Positions 1 to 7,276 of a stretch of 21,129 nt of DNA are shown piece by piece. Under the pieces are notes generated by a model. That model did no database searches, had not been told where the DNA came from, and was given only the letters and a program-made list of their open reading frames with translations. The stretch lies in assembly GCA_021199975.1 (NCBI GenBank), contig JAJQHF010000168.1:1-21129 (forward strand). Direction: 5' to 3'. A program made the translations under genes and the position numbers. This DNA is from Candidatus Gastranaerophilales bacterium. GTDB lineage: Bacteria; Cyanobacteriota; Vampirovibrionia; Gastranaerophilales; Gastranaerophilaceae. How positions within the stretch are numbered: the first letter of the stretch is position 1; the number at the start of each line of letters is the position of its first letter.

Positions 1-129
1 CTATGACTTGTTTAAAAAGGTAAAACCTAAAATAATTACACCATCTGTCATAATCAAACCATTCGTCAAAATACAAATACAGGTCGGGAAAAATGGAAAA
101 TTGTAAAATGACACATGGTATGATTATCT

Positions 130-159
130 TTGACACTTAGTTTTATTATTTTGGATAAT
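130..159 (+). promoter_or_regulatory. Candidate sigma-70-type promoter
   Basis: A perfect TTGACA at 130-135 is followed, after an 18-base spacer, by GATAAT at 154-159 (five of six matches to TATAAT). Transcription would start near 166 on the plus strand. No plus-strand protein gene follows, but a terminator-like hairpin lies about 60-90 bases downstream. In DNA this AT-rich, promoter look-alikes occur by chance, so the support is the perfect -35 box and the pairing with the hairpin. Confidence 0.4.
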
Positions 160-165
160 AAAATT

Positions 166-255
166 TCTAATAACCAAATTTTTCCATTCTATATTTATTT
201 AAAAATTTGCATCCCAAAATGACGGACTAAATTTTAGCATTAATCCGTCTTTTTT
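166..255 (+). ncRNA. Possible ~90-nt small RNA antisense to the luxR-like remnant
   Basis: This stretch lies between the promoter-like sequence at 130-159 and the hairpin plus T-run at 221-255, and contains no credible plus-strand reading frame. If transcribed it would be about 90 nt long. Its 3' part would be complementary to the end of the LuxR-type remnant's mRNA (positions 199-255). It matches no RNA family I recognise. The call rests only on promoter and terminator shape and is an inference. Confidence 0.25.
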
Positions 256-513
256 GCTGTTTTGGCAGATATTATTCGAAATAACTTCTACCCAGCCTTT
301 TTGTATTGCAATAATAGCCATATTGATTCTTTTTGTAACTCCAAGTTTGGATAAAATAGAAAAAACATGAGCTTTTGCTGTATGAGTACTGATCAATACT
401 TATCTTCCAATCTCGGTATTGCTTTTACCTTCTAAAACTTTAAGCAATACTTCACATTCTCTTTGAGTTAGCACATGTCTCGTGCGTGCTTGCGTTAGTT
501 TGATGTCAAACAT
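199..513 (-). pseudogene. Small LuxR/GerE-type regulator interrupted by an in-frame stop
   Basis: The gene starts at an ATG (513-511) with a good ribosome binding site (AAGGAG, about 7 bases upstream). It encodes about 104 residues that would be a stand-alone GerE helix-turn-helix with no receiver domain. The first part carries the family's LTQRECEVL motif and SNTEIG. The second part carries ISTHTAKAHV, the LSKLGV helix and a basic KR, which form the DNA-recognition helix and the end of the domain. A TAA at 400-402 (codon 38) splits the two parts in the same frame, exactly where families normally have a charged residue in the helix-turn-helix. One base change from AAA, CAA or GAA would create it. 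TAA ends many neighbouring genes, so read-through by code change is unlikely. It is read here as a fresh nonsense mutation or a sequencing error. As it stands the product would not bind DNA. Confidence 0.75.
221..255 (+). terminator. Terminator-like hairpin with T-run on the plus strand
   Basis: GACGGA at 221-226 pairs with TCCGTC at 244-249. One mismatch and three more A-T pairs extend the stem inward. Six T residues (250-255) follow on the plus strand, as in a Rho-independent terminator. Read on the minus strand the stem is followed only by ATTTTGG, so it could weakly end leftward transcripts too, but there it would lie inside the last codons of the LuxR-type remnant. Confidence 0.45.
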
Positions 514-538
514 AATCTATTCTCCTTTATTTTTTTAC

Positions 539-555
539 GGCTTTTACTAAAAGCC
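539..555 (-). other. Perfect short hairpin ahead of the LuxR-type gene
   Basis: GGCTTTT and AAAAGCC form a perfect 7-bp stem with a 3-base loop. Runs of T before it and A after it on the minus strand can extend the stem with a small bulge. It sits between the end of the lipid kinase gene and the ribosome binding site of the LuxR-type gene. Neither strand has a T-run after the stem, so it is not a typical intrinsic terminator. It may protect the 3' end of the long message or act as a leader structure. Confidence 0.4.
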
Positions 556-594
556 AAAAATAATTGAGACAGTTATCATGTTTAATCAAAAGTT

Positions 595-1461
595 CTACTC
601 GTTTTTAACACAAATGACATTGATTGACTGTTTTTTTATATCAATATTTATACATTCTCTAAAGTTGCTTTTCTCACCATCAATGTGAGCATTCATCCAC
701 TTACTCTTGATTGATAAAGTGCTTGCCTTAAAATACATAGCATTTTTATTAGTTTGGTGTTGGTGGAAAATTATTCTAATAAGTTCAAAAAAATATAAAA
801 ACGGGTTTGTAGTTTTTAATACAAAAACATCCGTTAACCCATCATTTAAACTACATTTTTGAGCGACAGACACCCAATTTCTGTACATATTAGCCGCATT
901 TGCAACAATAATACAACTAGCCTCAACGGTCAAATTTTCTCTATCAAATGTAATAGAATACTCTTTATTTTTTAAACGCAAAGCAAACAATATTCCGGCA
1001 ACAAAATAAGCGAAGTATCCGAATTTGTGTTTCAGAGATTGAGGTGTTTTACAAATAATGTCTGCATCATAGCCAAGTCCTAAACGCAAAATACAAAAGG
1101 AATCATTGGTTTTTAACACATCTATTTTTGTTTTATTTTCTGCTTTAAATACTTTTAGTGCTTTATTAAAATTTGCAGAAACACCAAGCTTTTCTGCAAG
1201 AAGATTCGCCGTTCCGCAAGGAATTATTCCAAGAGTTTTATCTGTATCAACAAGCTGCGGTAAGACTTTATGAACAGTTCCATCTCCACCCATTGCAACT
1301 ACTGTATCAAACGGATTTATATCTGTAGTTTCCAACTCATCAATTGCTATGAACTTAAATTTCTCAACATTCGCCAACAGAAACTTTTGCAATTTCTTTT
1401 TGTATAAGACGCTTTTCTTTCTTCCGGCATTCGTATTATAAACCACAAGGACATTTTTCAT
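595..1461 (-). CDS. Diacylglycerol-kinase-family lipid kinase
   Basis: A 288-residue member of the DAGK_cat lipid kinase family (DgkB/YegS/BmrU type), which transfers phosphate from ATP to a lipid alcohol such as diacylglycerol at the inner face of the membrane. Family motifs are in order: NTNAGRK near residues 9-15, the nucleotide-binding GGDGT at 58-62, PCGTANLLA at 81-89, a glycine-rich GLGYDAD at 128-134, NDGLTDVFVL at 206-215 and the acidic DGE at 261-263. Length is normal. The ATG overlaps the stop of the upstream PAP2 gene (ATGA) and has a GAGG ribosome binding site 8 bases upstream, so the two are translationally coupled. A kinase coupled to a lipid phosphatase at the end of a polysaccharide unit suggests lipid-carrier or diacylglycerol recycling. 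The substrate cannot be told from the sequence. It is the last intact gene of the unit. Confidence 0.92.
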   Translation of the reverse strand: MKNVLVVYNTNAGRKKSVLYKKKLQKFLLANVEKFKFIAIDELETTDINPFDTVVAMGGDGTVHKVLPQLVDTDKTLGIIPCGTANLLAEKLGVSANFNKALKVFKAENKTKIDVLKTNDSFCILRLGLGYDADIICKTPQSLKHKFGYFAYFVAGILFALRLKNKEYSITFDRENLTVEASCIIVANAANMYRNWVSVAQKCSLNDGLTDVFVLKTTNPFLYFFELIRIIFHQHQTNKNAMYFKASTLSIKSKWMNAHIDGEKSNFRECINIDIKKQSINVICVKNE

Positions 1462-2057
1462 AGACGATTCCTCAAAGCTACAATACCACTAATAAGCACT
1501 GCACCAAGCAAGTAGGCTCCTAATACATCCGTTGGATTATGAACTCCAAGCCATACTCTGCTAAATCCCATAAATAAAATCCATAAAACAGCAAATACAT
1601 CAATAAAATATTTAACCTTATTTATTTTGCAATGCTTATTCGTGTAATAAATAACCATTGCCCATAAACAAAATGTTATAAGACTGTGTGAAGATACATA
1701 ACTGAAGCTTTCAGGGTGTATTCCAAGCTGCATTTCATAAGGCGGCCTTACCCTGTGTATAATCGGTTTGATTATACAGTTCAATATATATGTTAAAACA
1801 GGAATTAAAGCTATAAATATTAAATCAAACCATTTTTTCTTTTTTATAAAGTAAATACAAAGAAAAATAATCGGCAAAATTAGCATAATATCATATAAAA
1901 TACTGTCAAATAAAGACGGAAATGTTATCGGAATATCTTTTAAACATGTTTGAACTGTATAAATAACAGTTCTGTCCCAATCAGTTATAAAGGGACAGAA
2001 AACTATAAGCAGTGTATAAATAATAAATATTAAAAATATTACTGCTGCTTTTTTCAT
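1458..2057 (-). CDS. PAP2-family membrane lipid phosphatase
   Basis: A 199-residue membrane protein with about six hydrophobic helices and the three catalytic motifs of the PAP2 (type 2 phosphatidic acid phosphatase) superfamily. Motif 1 is K97..R104-P105, motif 2 is VSSH at 121-124 (usually PSGH, catalytic His124 kept), and motif 3 is S166-R167..H173..D177. Such enzymes remove phosphate from phosphatidic acid or from undecaprenyl diphosphate on the outer face of the inner membrane. The start has GGAAGGT 3 bases upstream. The gene begins 1 base after the radical SAM gene and overlaps the lipid kinase gene by 4. In a Wzy-type locus, an undecaprenyl-diphosphate phosphatase (PgpB/BcrC-like) is the most attractive role, but a phosphatidic acid phosphatase acting against the neighbouring kinase is equally allowed. 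Confidence 0.9.
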   Translation of the reverse strand: MKKAAVIFLIFIIYTLLIVFCPFITDWDRTVIYTVQTCLKDIPITFPSLFDSILYDIMLILPIIFLCIYFIKKKKWFDLIFIALIPVLTYILNCIIKPIIHRVRPPYEMQLGIHPESFSYVSSHSLITFCLWAMVIYYTNKHCKINKVKYFIDVFAVLWILFMGFSRVWLGVHNPTDVLGAYLLGAVLISGIVALRNRL

Positions 2058-2058
2058 T

Positions 2059-3576
2059 TTACCTTCCGCAGCCCGTGCAGCTGCAATTACATTCTTGTTC
2101 CGGTTTTTCTTTTGAGCAAAAATTATCTCTGTCTATATAGTATTCTCCTTCAAGCGGAAAAATTGTCATCCAAAGATTATTTTTCCAGTCATCATCTAAT
2201 ATTTCTTTTACATCTTGTGAATACCGGTCGATTTTAGAAGTAATTTCAGGTTTTATAAGATAAGCTGCAGCATTATTATGTGTTTCATAAGGCTTAAACT
2301 CATTATAATATTTTCTGAGAACATCAGGTCTGTCCACAATCATGCAAGGTCTTAGCATGTTGCCGTCTTCATAAGGGATTCCGTTTCTTATTGCACTCAT
2401 AAAAGGTGAAGCTAAAGCTTCTGTTAAGGTGCAGTTTTTTAAGTTATGAGTTGCAAGATGCACAAATGTACAAGGTTCAACATCACCTTTGGGGTTTACA
2501 TGGACATACTGCCTGCCGCCTGCAATACATCCCATCATCTCAGGACCGTCGCCCCAAAAATCAACCGTCATCATAGGGAGAGTGTTTCTTGCATTATAAA
2601 CGGATTTTAAAATCTTTTGTCTTTGCTCTGCATTCGGAACCATACTTACATCAGGGCTGTCACCGACAGGAACGTAATGGAAAAACCATGCCCATAAAAC
2701 ACCTTTATCAGAAAGCATTTTCATAAATTCATCAGAGGTAACCTCAGCACAATTTTGACTTGTTGCCGTTATACTTGCGCCAAAAAATATCCCTGCTTTT
2801 TTAAGCATATCCATTTTTTGCATAACCATATCGAAGCAGCCTTCGCCTCTTATTGTATCGGTATTTTCTTTTAAACCGCCTATTGAAAACATCGGCTGGA
2901 CATTTCCGAGTCTTTGAAGTTGTTCAACTGTCTTTTCTGTAATTAAAGAGCCGTTTGTAAAAGTTATAAAGGTGCAGTCGTCAAATTCTTGAGCGAGTTC
3001 AAGAAACTCCTTTCTTGCAAAAGGCTCGCCGCCTACTATAGGGAAAATATGTATACCCATTACATCACGAGCTTCTGTGAAAATTTCTCTCCACTTTTCT
3101 TTTGTCAAATCTTCTTTTACATCATATTCATGAGCCCAGCACCCTTTACAATTGAAATTGCAGCGTTTTGTTATACTTGCTAAAAGTACGGTAGGAGGAA
3201 AAAATCCGTTTTTTTGATTAAACTCGCTGCGTTTCCTTAAATTGTCGCCGTAATAACCGTTTACAAAAAAGTTTTTTATCCATTTATTTCTGCAATTAGG
3301 ATTTAATTCCGTTAAAATCTTTTTCCACCAGTATAAATGAGGATGTTCCGACTTGAAAAGCCATTGCATTCTTCTTGCATGATTTATTCCGCCTTTTGAG
3401 CCTGATATTTTTTCAAATAATTTAGCAAGATTTATAAGTTTTTCTTTACTGAAATTATGCCCCAAATAATTTAAAAGCATATCTATTGCAATATCATTGA
3501 TTTTTAACTTTATCCTGTCAAATCTGCCCATAGAATTTGGCTGCCATACGGAGGATTGTTTTTCTACTTTTGCCAT
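2059..3576 (-). CDS. Radical SAM enzyme with SPASM-like C-terminus and Cys-rich tail
   Basis: A 505-residue radical SAM protein. After a ~125-residue N-terminal extension comes PPTVLLASITKRC with the [4Fe-4S] motif C139-xxx-C143-xx-C146, then GGEP at 182-185 (SAM binding) and TNGSLI at 207-212. Further cysteines (C350, C369 in GDVEPC, C411 in LRPC) suggest an auxiliary cluster of the SPASM/twitch kind. The tail is cysteine-rich: C487, C496, C498, C500, C503, ending GCGR. The overall pattern matches a widespread uncharacterised family in anaerobes; no reaction is known to me. The ATG has an excellent AAGGAG ribosome binding site and lies 10 bases after the copolymerase gene. Its place between the copolymerase and the PAP2 phosphatase suggests a link to envelope lipid or polysaccharide modification, but that is inference. 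Confidence 0.88.
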   Translation of the reverse strand: MAKVEKQSSVWQPNSMGRFDRIKLKINDIAIDMLLNYLGHNFSKEKLINLAKLFEKISGSKGGINHARRMQWLFKSEHPHLYWWKKILTELNPNCRNKWIKNFFVNGYYGDNLRKRSEFNQKNGFFPPTVLLASITKRCNFNCKGCWAHEYDVKEDLTKEKWREIFTEARDVMGIHIFPIVGGEPFARKEFLELAQEFDDCTFITFTNGSLITEKTVEQLQRLGNVQPMFSIGGLKENTDTIRGEGCFDMVMQKMDMLKKAGIFFGASITATSQNCAEVTSDEFMKMLSDKGVLWAWFFHYVPVGDSPDVSMVPNAEQRQKILKSVYNARNTLPMMTVDFWGDGPEMMGCIAGGRQYVHVNPKGDVEPCTFVHLATHNLKNCTLTEALASPFMSAIRNGIPYEDGNMLRPCMIVDRPDVLRKYYNEFKPYETHNNAAAYLIKPEITSKIDRYSQDVKEILDDDWKNNLWMTIFPLEGEYYIDRDNFCSKEKPEQECNCSCTGCGR

Positions 3577-3586
3577 TATTTCTCCT

Positions 3587-4939
3587 TTATACCAATATTT
3601 CCTTAGTGATGTTTTTATTTATTTCACCAAGCATTGCTCTAACTTCTTTGTATAATTCAGAATCCGTTTCTCCAATTCTTGCAACTGACATGATTTCGTC
3701 AGCATTTTCAACTGCATTTACAAACTCGTTTGAGATATCACATTTTACCATTGAGATATTTTTAAATTCTTTTAATTGTGTATAAATGTTAGGTGAAATA
3801 TTATCAAACATAGCAAATAAGATTTTTTTATCTTTTCTTGCTAAAAGCGAATATTTTAATTTTCTATAATCTTTTTCAATGTCGTAAATAATGTTATCTC
3901 CAAGCATTGAATATGTAAGTTTCTTATTAACATTTTCTACAAAAATTACAGCTCCTAAAGAAGTGATCACACCGAAAATAATACCTAACAAGATGTTTAT
4001 CAATAATTTTGGTGAAGAATATTCAAAATCTCTGAGCATTTGGGGCTCTTTCAATACAAGAACTTTCGATGTATCAGACATTTCTTCGACCATTTTTGCC
4101 CACTGTAGTTTAGAAGAAAGATTAGCGACTTTAGCGGCTTCTTCTGATACTTCCATTTTGGAGCGCTGACCTTCGACGACCTGACTGTGGATAACAGACA
4201 ATGCTTTTTGTGCTGATGTCGAAAATGCACTCATCGCCGATATGTTCCCTGCACCGGCGGCGGCCTGTTCCGGAAGTCCGCTTACAGAAGCTGCCTTTTT
4301 CTCTAATTCAGTTTTTGCTTTTATATATTCTTCTTCAATGACCTTCTTGTCCGATTTTGATTTCTCGCTGTTAAGTTCTTTATGCAGAATTATGTAGTTA
4401 TTTATAATTGAATTTACTACGTTGTAGGCAAGTTCAGGATCCTTGTTTATGTATTCAATTGTTACGACATTTGTCCCTTTCTTGTTTTTAAAAGAGATGT
4501 TCTTTTTGAGAAAAACCTTTGTAGTCAACAATTCTCCGGTTTTACGGGTTGGAATAATACCAAACAGTTTCTTATATCTTAAATCATTTTCTTTTATAAC
4601 ATTATCAATAACAAGAGGTGATTGCATAAGTTCAAGCTCATTTAAAAGGGGATTATTCATGCCTAATGTCAAATTTGCCACGTTCAACTCCTCAATTGCA
4701 AACGGGTTAATCTCAGCCAAGTTGGAATTATTTGACTTGTTAATATACAAATCAGACTCAACCTTGTACTTTTTGGGCATTATAAATGTTAAAAGTATAA
4801 AGAAAATCAGTACAGCTGAAAATACCTTAATAATAAGTTTTTTTCTGCTCCAAAATGCAAGAAAGATTTTTTTTAAGTCAATTGTAAGTTCTTCGTCCGG
4901 CTCGTCCTGCGGATTGTAGTATATTGTTTGTTGTTCCAT
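3587..4939 (-). CDS. Wzz/Wzc-type polysaccharide copolymerase with degenerate kinase-like tail
   Basis: A 450-residue chain-length-determinant protein. The N-terminal cytoplasmic part (DLKKIFLAFWSRKKLI, 21-36) leads into TM1 (about 37-54), then a periplasmic domain with Wzz-type sequence and helical regions, an Ala/Gly-rich stretch (216-245), the PQMLRDFEYSSPK proline motif (299-311) and TM2 (about 312-334). A ~115-residue cytoplasmic tail follows. Bacterial tyrosine kinases of the Wzc type have a P-loop, Walker A', Walker B and a Tyr cluster there. None is visible here, although the strand/helix pattern and the ENADEIMSVARIGETDSE stretch (411-428) recall the last part of such a kinase. I read it as a pseudokinase remnant; this is a judgement by eye. 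It should set chain length for the Wzy polymerase and contact the Wza-like protein. AAGGAG lies 8 bases ahead of the ATG. Confidence 0.85.
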   Translation of the reverse strand: MEQQTIYYNPQDEPDEELTIDLKKIFLAFWSRKKLIIKVFSAVLIFFILLTFIMPKKYKVESDLYINKSNNSNLAEINPFAIEELNVANLTLGMNNPLLNELELMQSPLVIDNVIKENDLRYKKLFGIIPTRKTGELLTTKVFLKKNISFKNKKGTNVVTIEYINKDPELAYNVVNSIINNYIILHKELNSEKSKSDKKVIEEEYIKAKTELEKKAASVSGLPEQAAAGAGNISAMSAFSTSAQKALSVIHSQVVEGQRSKMEVSEEAAKVANLSSKLQWAKMVEEMSDTSKVLVLKEPQMLRDFEYSSPKLLINILLGIIFGVITSLGAVIFVENVNKKLTYSMLGDNIIYDIEKDYRKLKYSLLARKDKKILFAMFDNISPNIYTQLKEFKNISMVKCDISNEFVNAVENADEIMSVARIGETDSELYKEVRAMLGEINKNITKEILV

Positions 4940-4953
4940 TATTTAGTCTCCTT

Positions 4954-5997
4954 TTATCTTTTGGGTCTGTATTTACCTAGAATTAATGGGCAATATTTTT
5001 GTAGAATAAGTATTACAAAATAATTTACCACCAAAATAGCAAGGGAGAGTATTGCGTATAGCAATACTACATGTGTATGAGAGTCAAACTCTGCCTTTAT
5101 ATATTTTATTAAACCACTCCAACTTAAAAAAAACATTAAAAACCAATGAAAGAATATTATAAATAACGTGTTTTTTGAAATAGTATTTATAAATTTATTA
5201 TTCTTTGTTATGATACTTGATATTAAAACTAAACTTAGTGTACCTAAAATTCCGGAAGTATACGATAAAAACAAGTTTGCCATTCCTCGAGGCTCCCAAG
5301 GCACTGCGATATTGAGTAAACCATTAAATTTAATGATAAAAGCTAGAAATATAAAACCGCATAAACTTAAAAATATTTTATTGTTTATATCTAGGGTTTG
5401 TAAAAAAATTATAAACCTAATATTATTGAAAAGAATTCCTAATGCAAAATATGGAATAGCCATGCAAACACTTAACAGAGTAAATGGCAGAATAATATGA
5501 TTTATTCTAAAGATTTCAAAAAATATAATTGCAAACAAAGAAATTACTACCATGTTATTTTTACATAAATGCAAATTGGCAAACAATAATCTTATTATAA
5601 TTATGGACATTATAAACCAGCAAGGTTCACACACGTCAGTGGAAAAAACTGTATCACGAGTATTACCAATAAATATTCCCATTAACATTTTTAAAAATGT
5701 AGGAATTAATGAATTATCATGAAAAAGAACTAAATTAGCTAATCTTAAAGGTAAATAACTAAACTGATAAATCAAATATGGAATTAACAACCCCCCAAAA
5801 ATTTTTATCAAATTTTCTTTAACTGCTTTTTGCTTATATAAAAATCCTGCCAATATAAAAAATAAAGCCAAATGAAATGAATAAATATAGTTAAATAAGA
5901 AGGATGCAGAAATAATATAACCAAATATTATCAAGTATATTCCTACAACTTTTGCTATATCTATAAAAAGGAAATTAGATGTTTTGCATGTATTCAC
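4954..5997 (-). CDS. Acyltransferase-3 family membrane protein, catalytic His replaced
   Basis: A 347-residue protein with about ten hydrophobic helices, related to acyltransferase 3 (OafA and sugar O-acetyltransferase type). Such enzymes O-acetylate surface sugars. The N-terminus shows the family pattern FIDIAKVVGIYLIIFG (11-26) and IYSFHLALFFILAGFLYK (38-55). Where the family normally has Gly-His at the end of the first helix, this protein has Gly26-Tyr27 (codon TAT, one transition from CAT), so it may be inactive or use another residue. The start is GTG at 5997, immediately after the flippase stop, with GGAGG 10 bases upstream. No in-frame ATG sits near the conserved start, so GTG is preferred. 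It lies in the AT-rich cassette of polymer-specific genes. Confidence 0.78.
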   Translation of the reverse strand: MNTCKTSNFLFIDIAKVVGIYLIIFGYIISASFLFNYIYSFHLALFFILAGFLYKQKAVKENLIKIFGGLLIPYLIYQFSYLPLRLANLVLFHDNSLIPTFLKMLMGIFIGNTRDTVFSTDVCEPCWFIMSIIIIRLLFANLHLCKNNMVVISLFAIIFFEIFRINHIILPFTLLSVCMAIPYFALGILFNNIRFIIFLQTLDINNKIFLSLCGFIFLAFIIKFNGLLNIAVPWEPRGMANLFLSYTSGILGTLSLVLISSIITKNNKFINTISKNTLFIIFFHWFLMFFLSWSGLIKYIKAEFDSHTHVVLLYAILSLAILVVNYFVILILQKYCPLILGKYRPKR

Positions 5998-7269
5998 TTA
6001 TAAAATTCCTCCGCTTAGCAGTCTGAATTTCCAAACATAGTAAACTCTATGCAAAAACATAAAGAAATATGTTATTGTAAATAAACTTGATATTGTATAA
6101 ATATTAATATGATTTATTAGATATAAAGCAAAAATTCCTAGTATATGGAATATTCCACCGATAACCCAACATTGATTAGTTTCTTTTGTATAACCGAACG
6201 CTCCTAAAAGAGGAAATGACATAATATCTGCTAATATATGAAATGGAATAATAAATGCAAATATTCTTAAGCACTTGTAAGCTTCAATCATTTGTTGCCC
6301 ATAAAAAATAGTTATTATATATTTAGAAAAAACAAAAATAAAAATAGTTAATACTAGACTAAAACATACCAATGTTTTAAATACTTTTCTAAAGAATTTT
6401 ATATCTTTATTTTTTGTCATATAAGGAAAAAATGCATTATAAAAAGGATAATACATAAAATATATAGCTAAATAAAATTTTTGTGCAGAGACATAATATG
6501 CAACCATTGTAGTTGTTGTACAAAGTCCAAGCACAAAAGCATTAGAGCTTTGATAAAGTCCAATAGAAATACTGCTTAAAAAATACTCACTACTATTTTT
6601 AAGTTTTTCAATAATTTCTTTCATTGTTGGTGAAATAAAGCTAACATTGAATCTTGTTTTTACTGTTATTAATGCAAAGACGCTTGCAACTAAAATTCCA
6701 AGAGAGTTAAATAATGGTACAAGAATATAATTTGATGGTTGTTTTACAAATGTAAAAATACAAATTAAAGAAATAATACGTGTTATAACATTAAATAATG
6801 TTATAAATTTCATACGCTCCATTCCTTGAAAAAACCACGCTGACAAACACACATTTCCAACAACAGACAAAAATGTAAAGTAATAAAGCAACCAATCATT
6901 TCTAAATTTATCAAATAAAAAAATAAATGTCGATAAAACAATAAAACTAATCAATAGCAAAAAACATTTAGCGCTAAAAACACTACAAAATATTTTTTGT
7001 ATTTCAATTTGGTTATCTCGTTTTTGTGCAAGTTCTCTGACCGCAGACTGATTAAAACCGTAATCTGTAAAACGAACAAAATAGTCCATAATAGCTTGTG
7101 CAAAGAAAATTAATCCAAATTTGTCTATTGATAATACCCTTGATAAATATGGTAATGTAATAAATGGTAGTACATAATTTAGTAACTGAATTATACCCAT
7201 TGCCGTAAAATTGTGGAATAATGCTTTTTTATCTGATGAGATTTTTTTTATTTTATCAATTGTAATCAT
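5998..7269 (-). CDS. wzx: Wzx-type oligosaccharide flippase
   Basis: A 423-residue inner-membrane protein with about 12 hydrophobic helices and the pattern of the polysaccharide flippase (PST/MATE-like) family. The N-terminal NYVLPFITLPYLSRVLS (31-47) and the RFTDYGFNQSAVRELA stretch (67-82) are characteristic. It should move the undecaprenyl-linked repeat unit from the cytoplasmic to the periplasmic face. It begins 7 bases after the GT-B-like gene, with only a weak ribosome binding site (AAGAA), so translation may depend on ribosomes arriving from upstream. It is in the AT-rich cassette, and a polymerase and a copolymerase lie nearby, which fits a Wzx/Wzy-dependent pathway. Confidence 0.9.
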   Translation of the reverse strand: MITIDKIKKISSDKKALFHNFTAMGIIQLLNYVLPFITLPYLSRVLSIDKFGLIFFAQAIMDYFVRFTDYGFNQSAVRELAQKRDNQIEIQKIFCSVFSAKCFLLLISFIVLSTFIFLFDKFRNDWLLYYFTFLSVVGNVCLSAWFFQGMERMKFITLFNVITRIISLICIFTFVKQPSNYILVPLFNSLGILVASVFALITVKTRFNVSFISPTMKEIIEKLKNSSEYFLSSISIGLYQSSNAFVLGLCTTTTMVAYYVSAQKFYLAIYFMYYPFYNAFFPYMTKNKDIKFFRKVFKTLVCFSLVLTIFIFVFSKYIITIFYGQQMIEAYKCLRIFAFIIPFHILADIMSFPLLGAFGYTKETNQCWVIGGIFHILGIFALYLINHINIYTISSLFTITYFFMFLHRVYYVWKFRLLSGGIL

Positions 7270-7276
7270 TTCTTAT

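Noticed and set aside
30..50. Short minus-strand ATG frame (about 16 codons) near the left edge
   Set aside because: Too short, with no ribosome binding site and no recognisable sequence. Nothing else in 1-129 supports a gene.
400..402. Reassignment of TAA to an amino acid, to rescue the LuxR-type gene
   Set aside because: TAA is the stop of many intact genes here (for example at 2059, 5998, 7277, 9862, 16676 and 19980), with the next gene starting within a few bases. A nonsense mutation or sequence error is simpler.
539..555. Hairpin after the lipid kinase gene as the intrinsic terminator of the operon
   Set aside because: The stem is perfect, but the minus strand continues with GTAAAAAAA rather than a T-run, so it lacks the usual terminator signal. 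It is listed only as a hairpin.
3537..3785. Plus-strand reading frame of 82 codons across the junction of two minus-strand genes
   Set aside because: It lies opposite two well-supported genes, has no family signature and no good ribosome binding site; it is an antisense shadow. The same holds for the other plus-strand frames, such as 4443-4919, 11656-11973 and 20590-20988.
4230..4300. Local GC-rich patch in the copolymerase gene, suspected as an insertion
   Set aside because: The reading frame is unbroken and the Ala/Gly-rich segment (residues 216-245) fits a flexible part of the periplasmic domain. No flanking repeats are seen.
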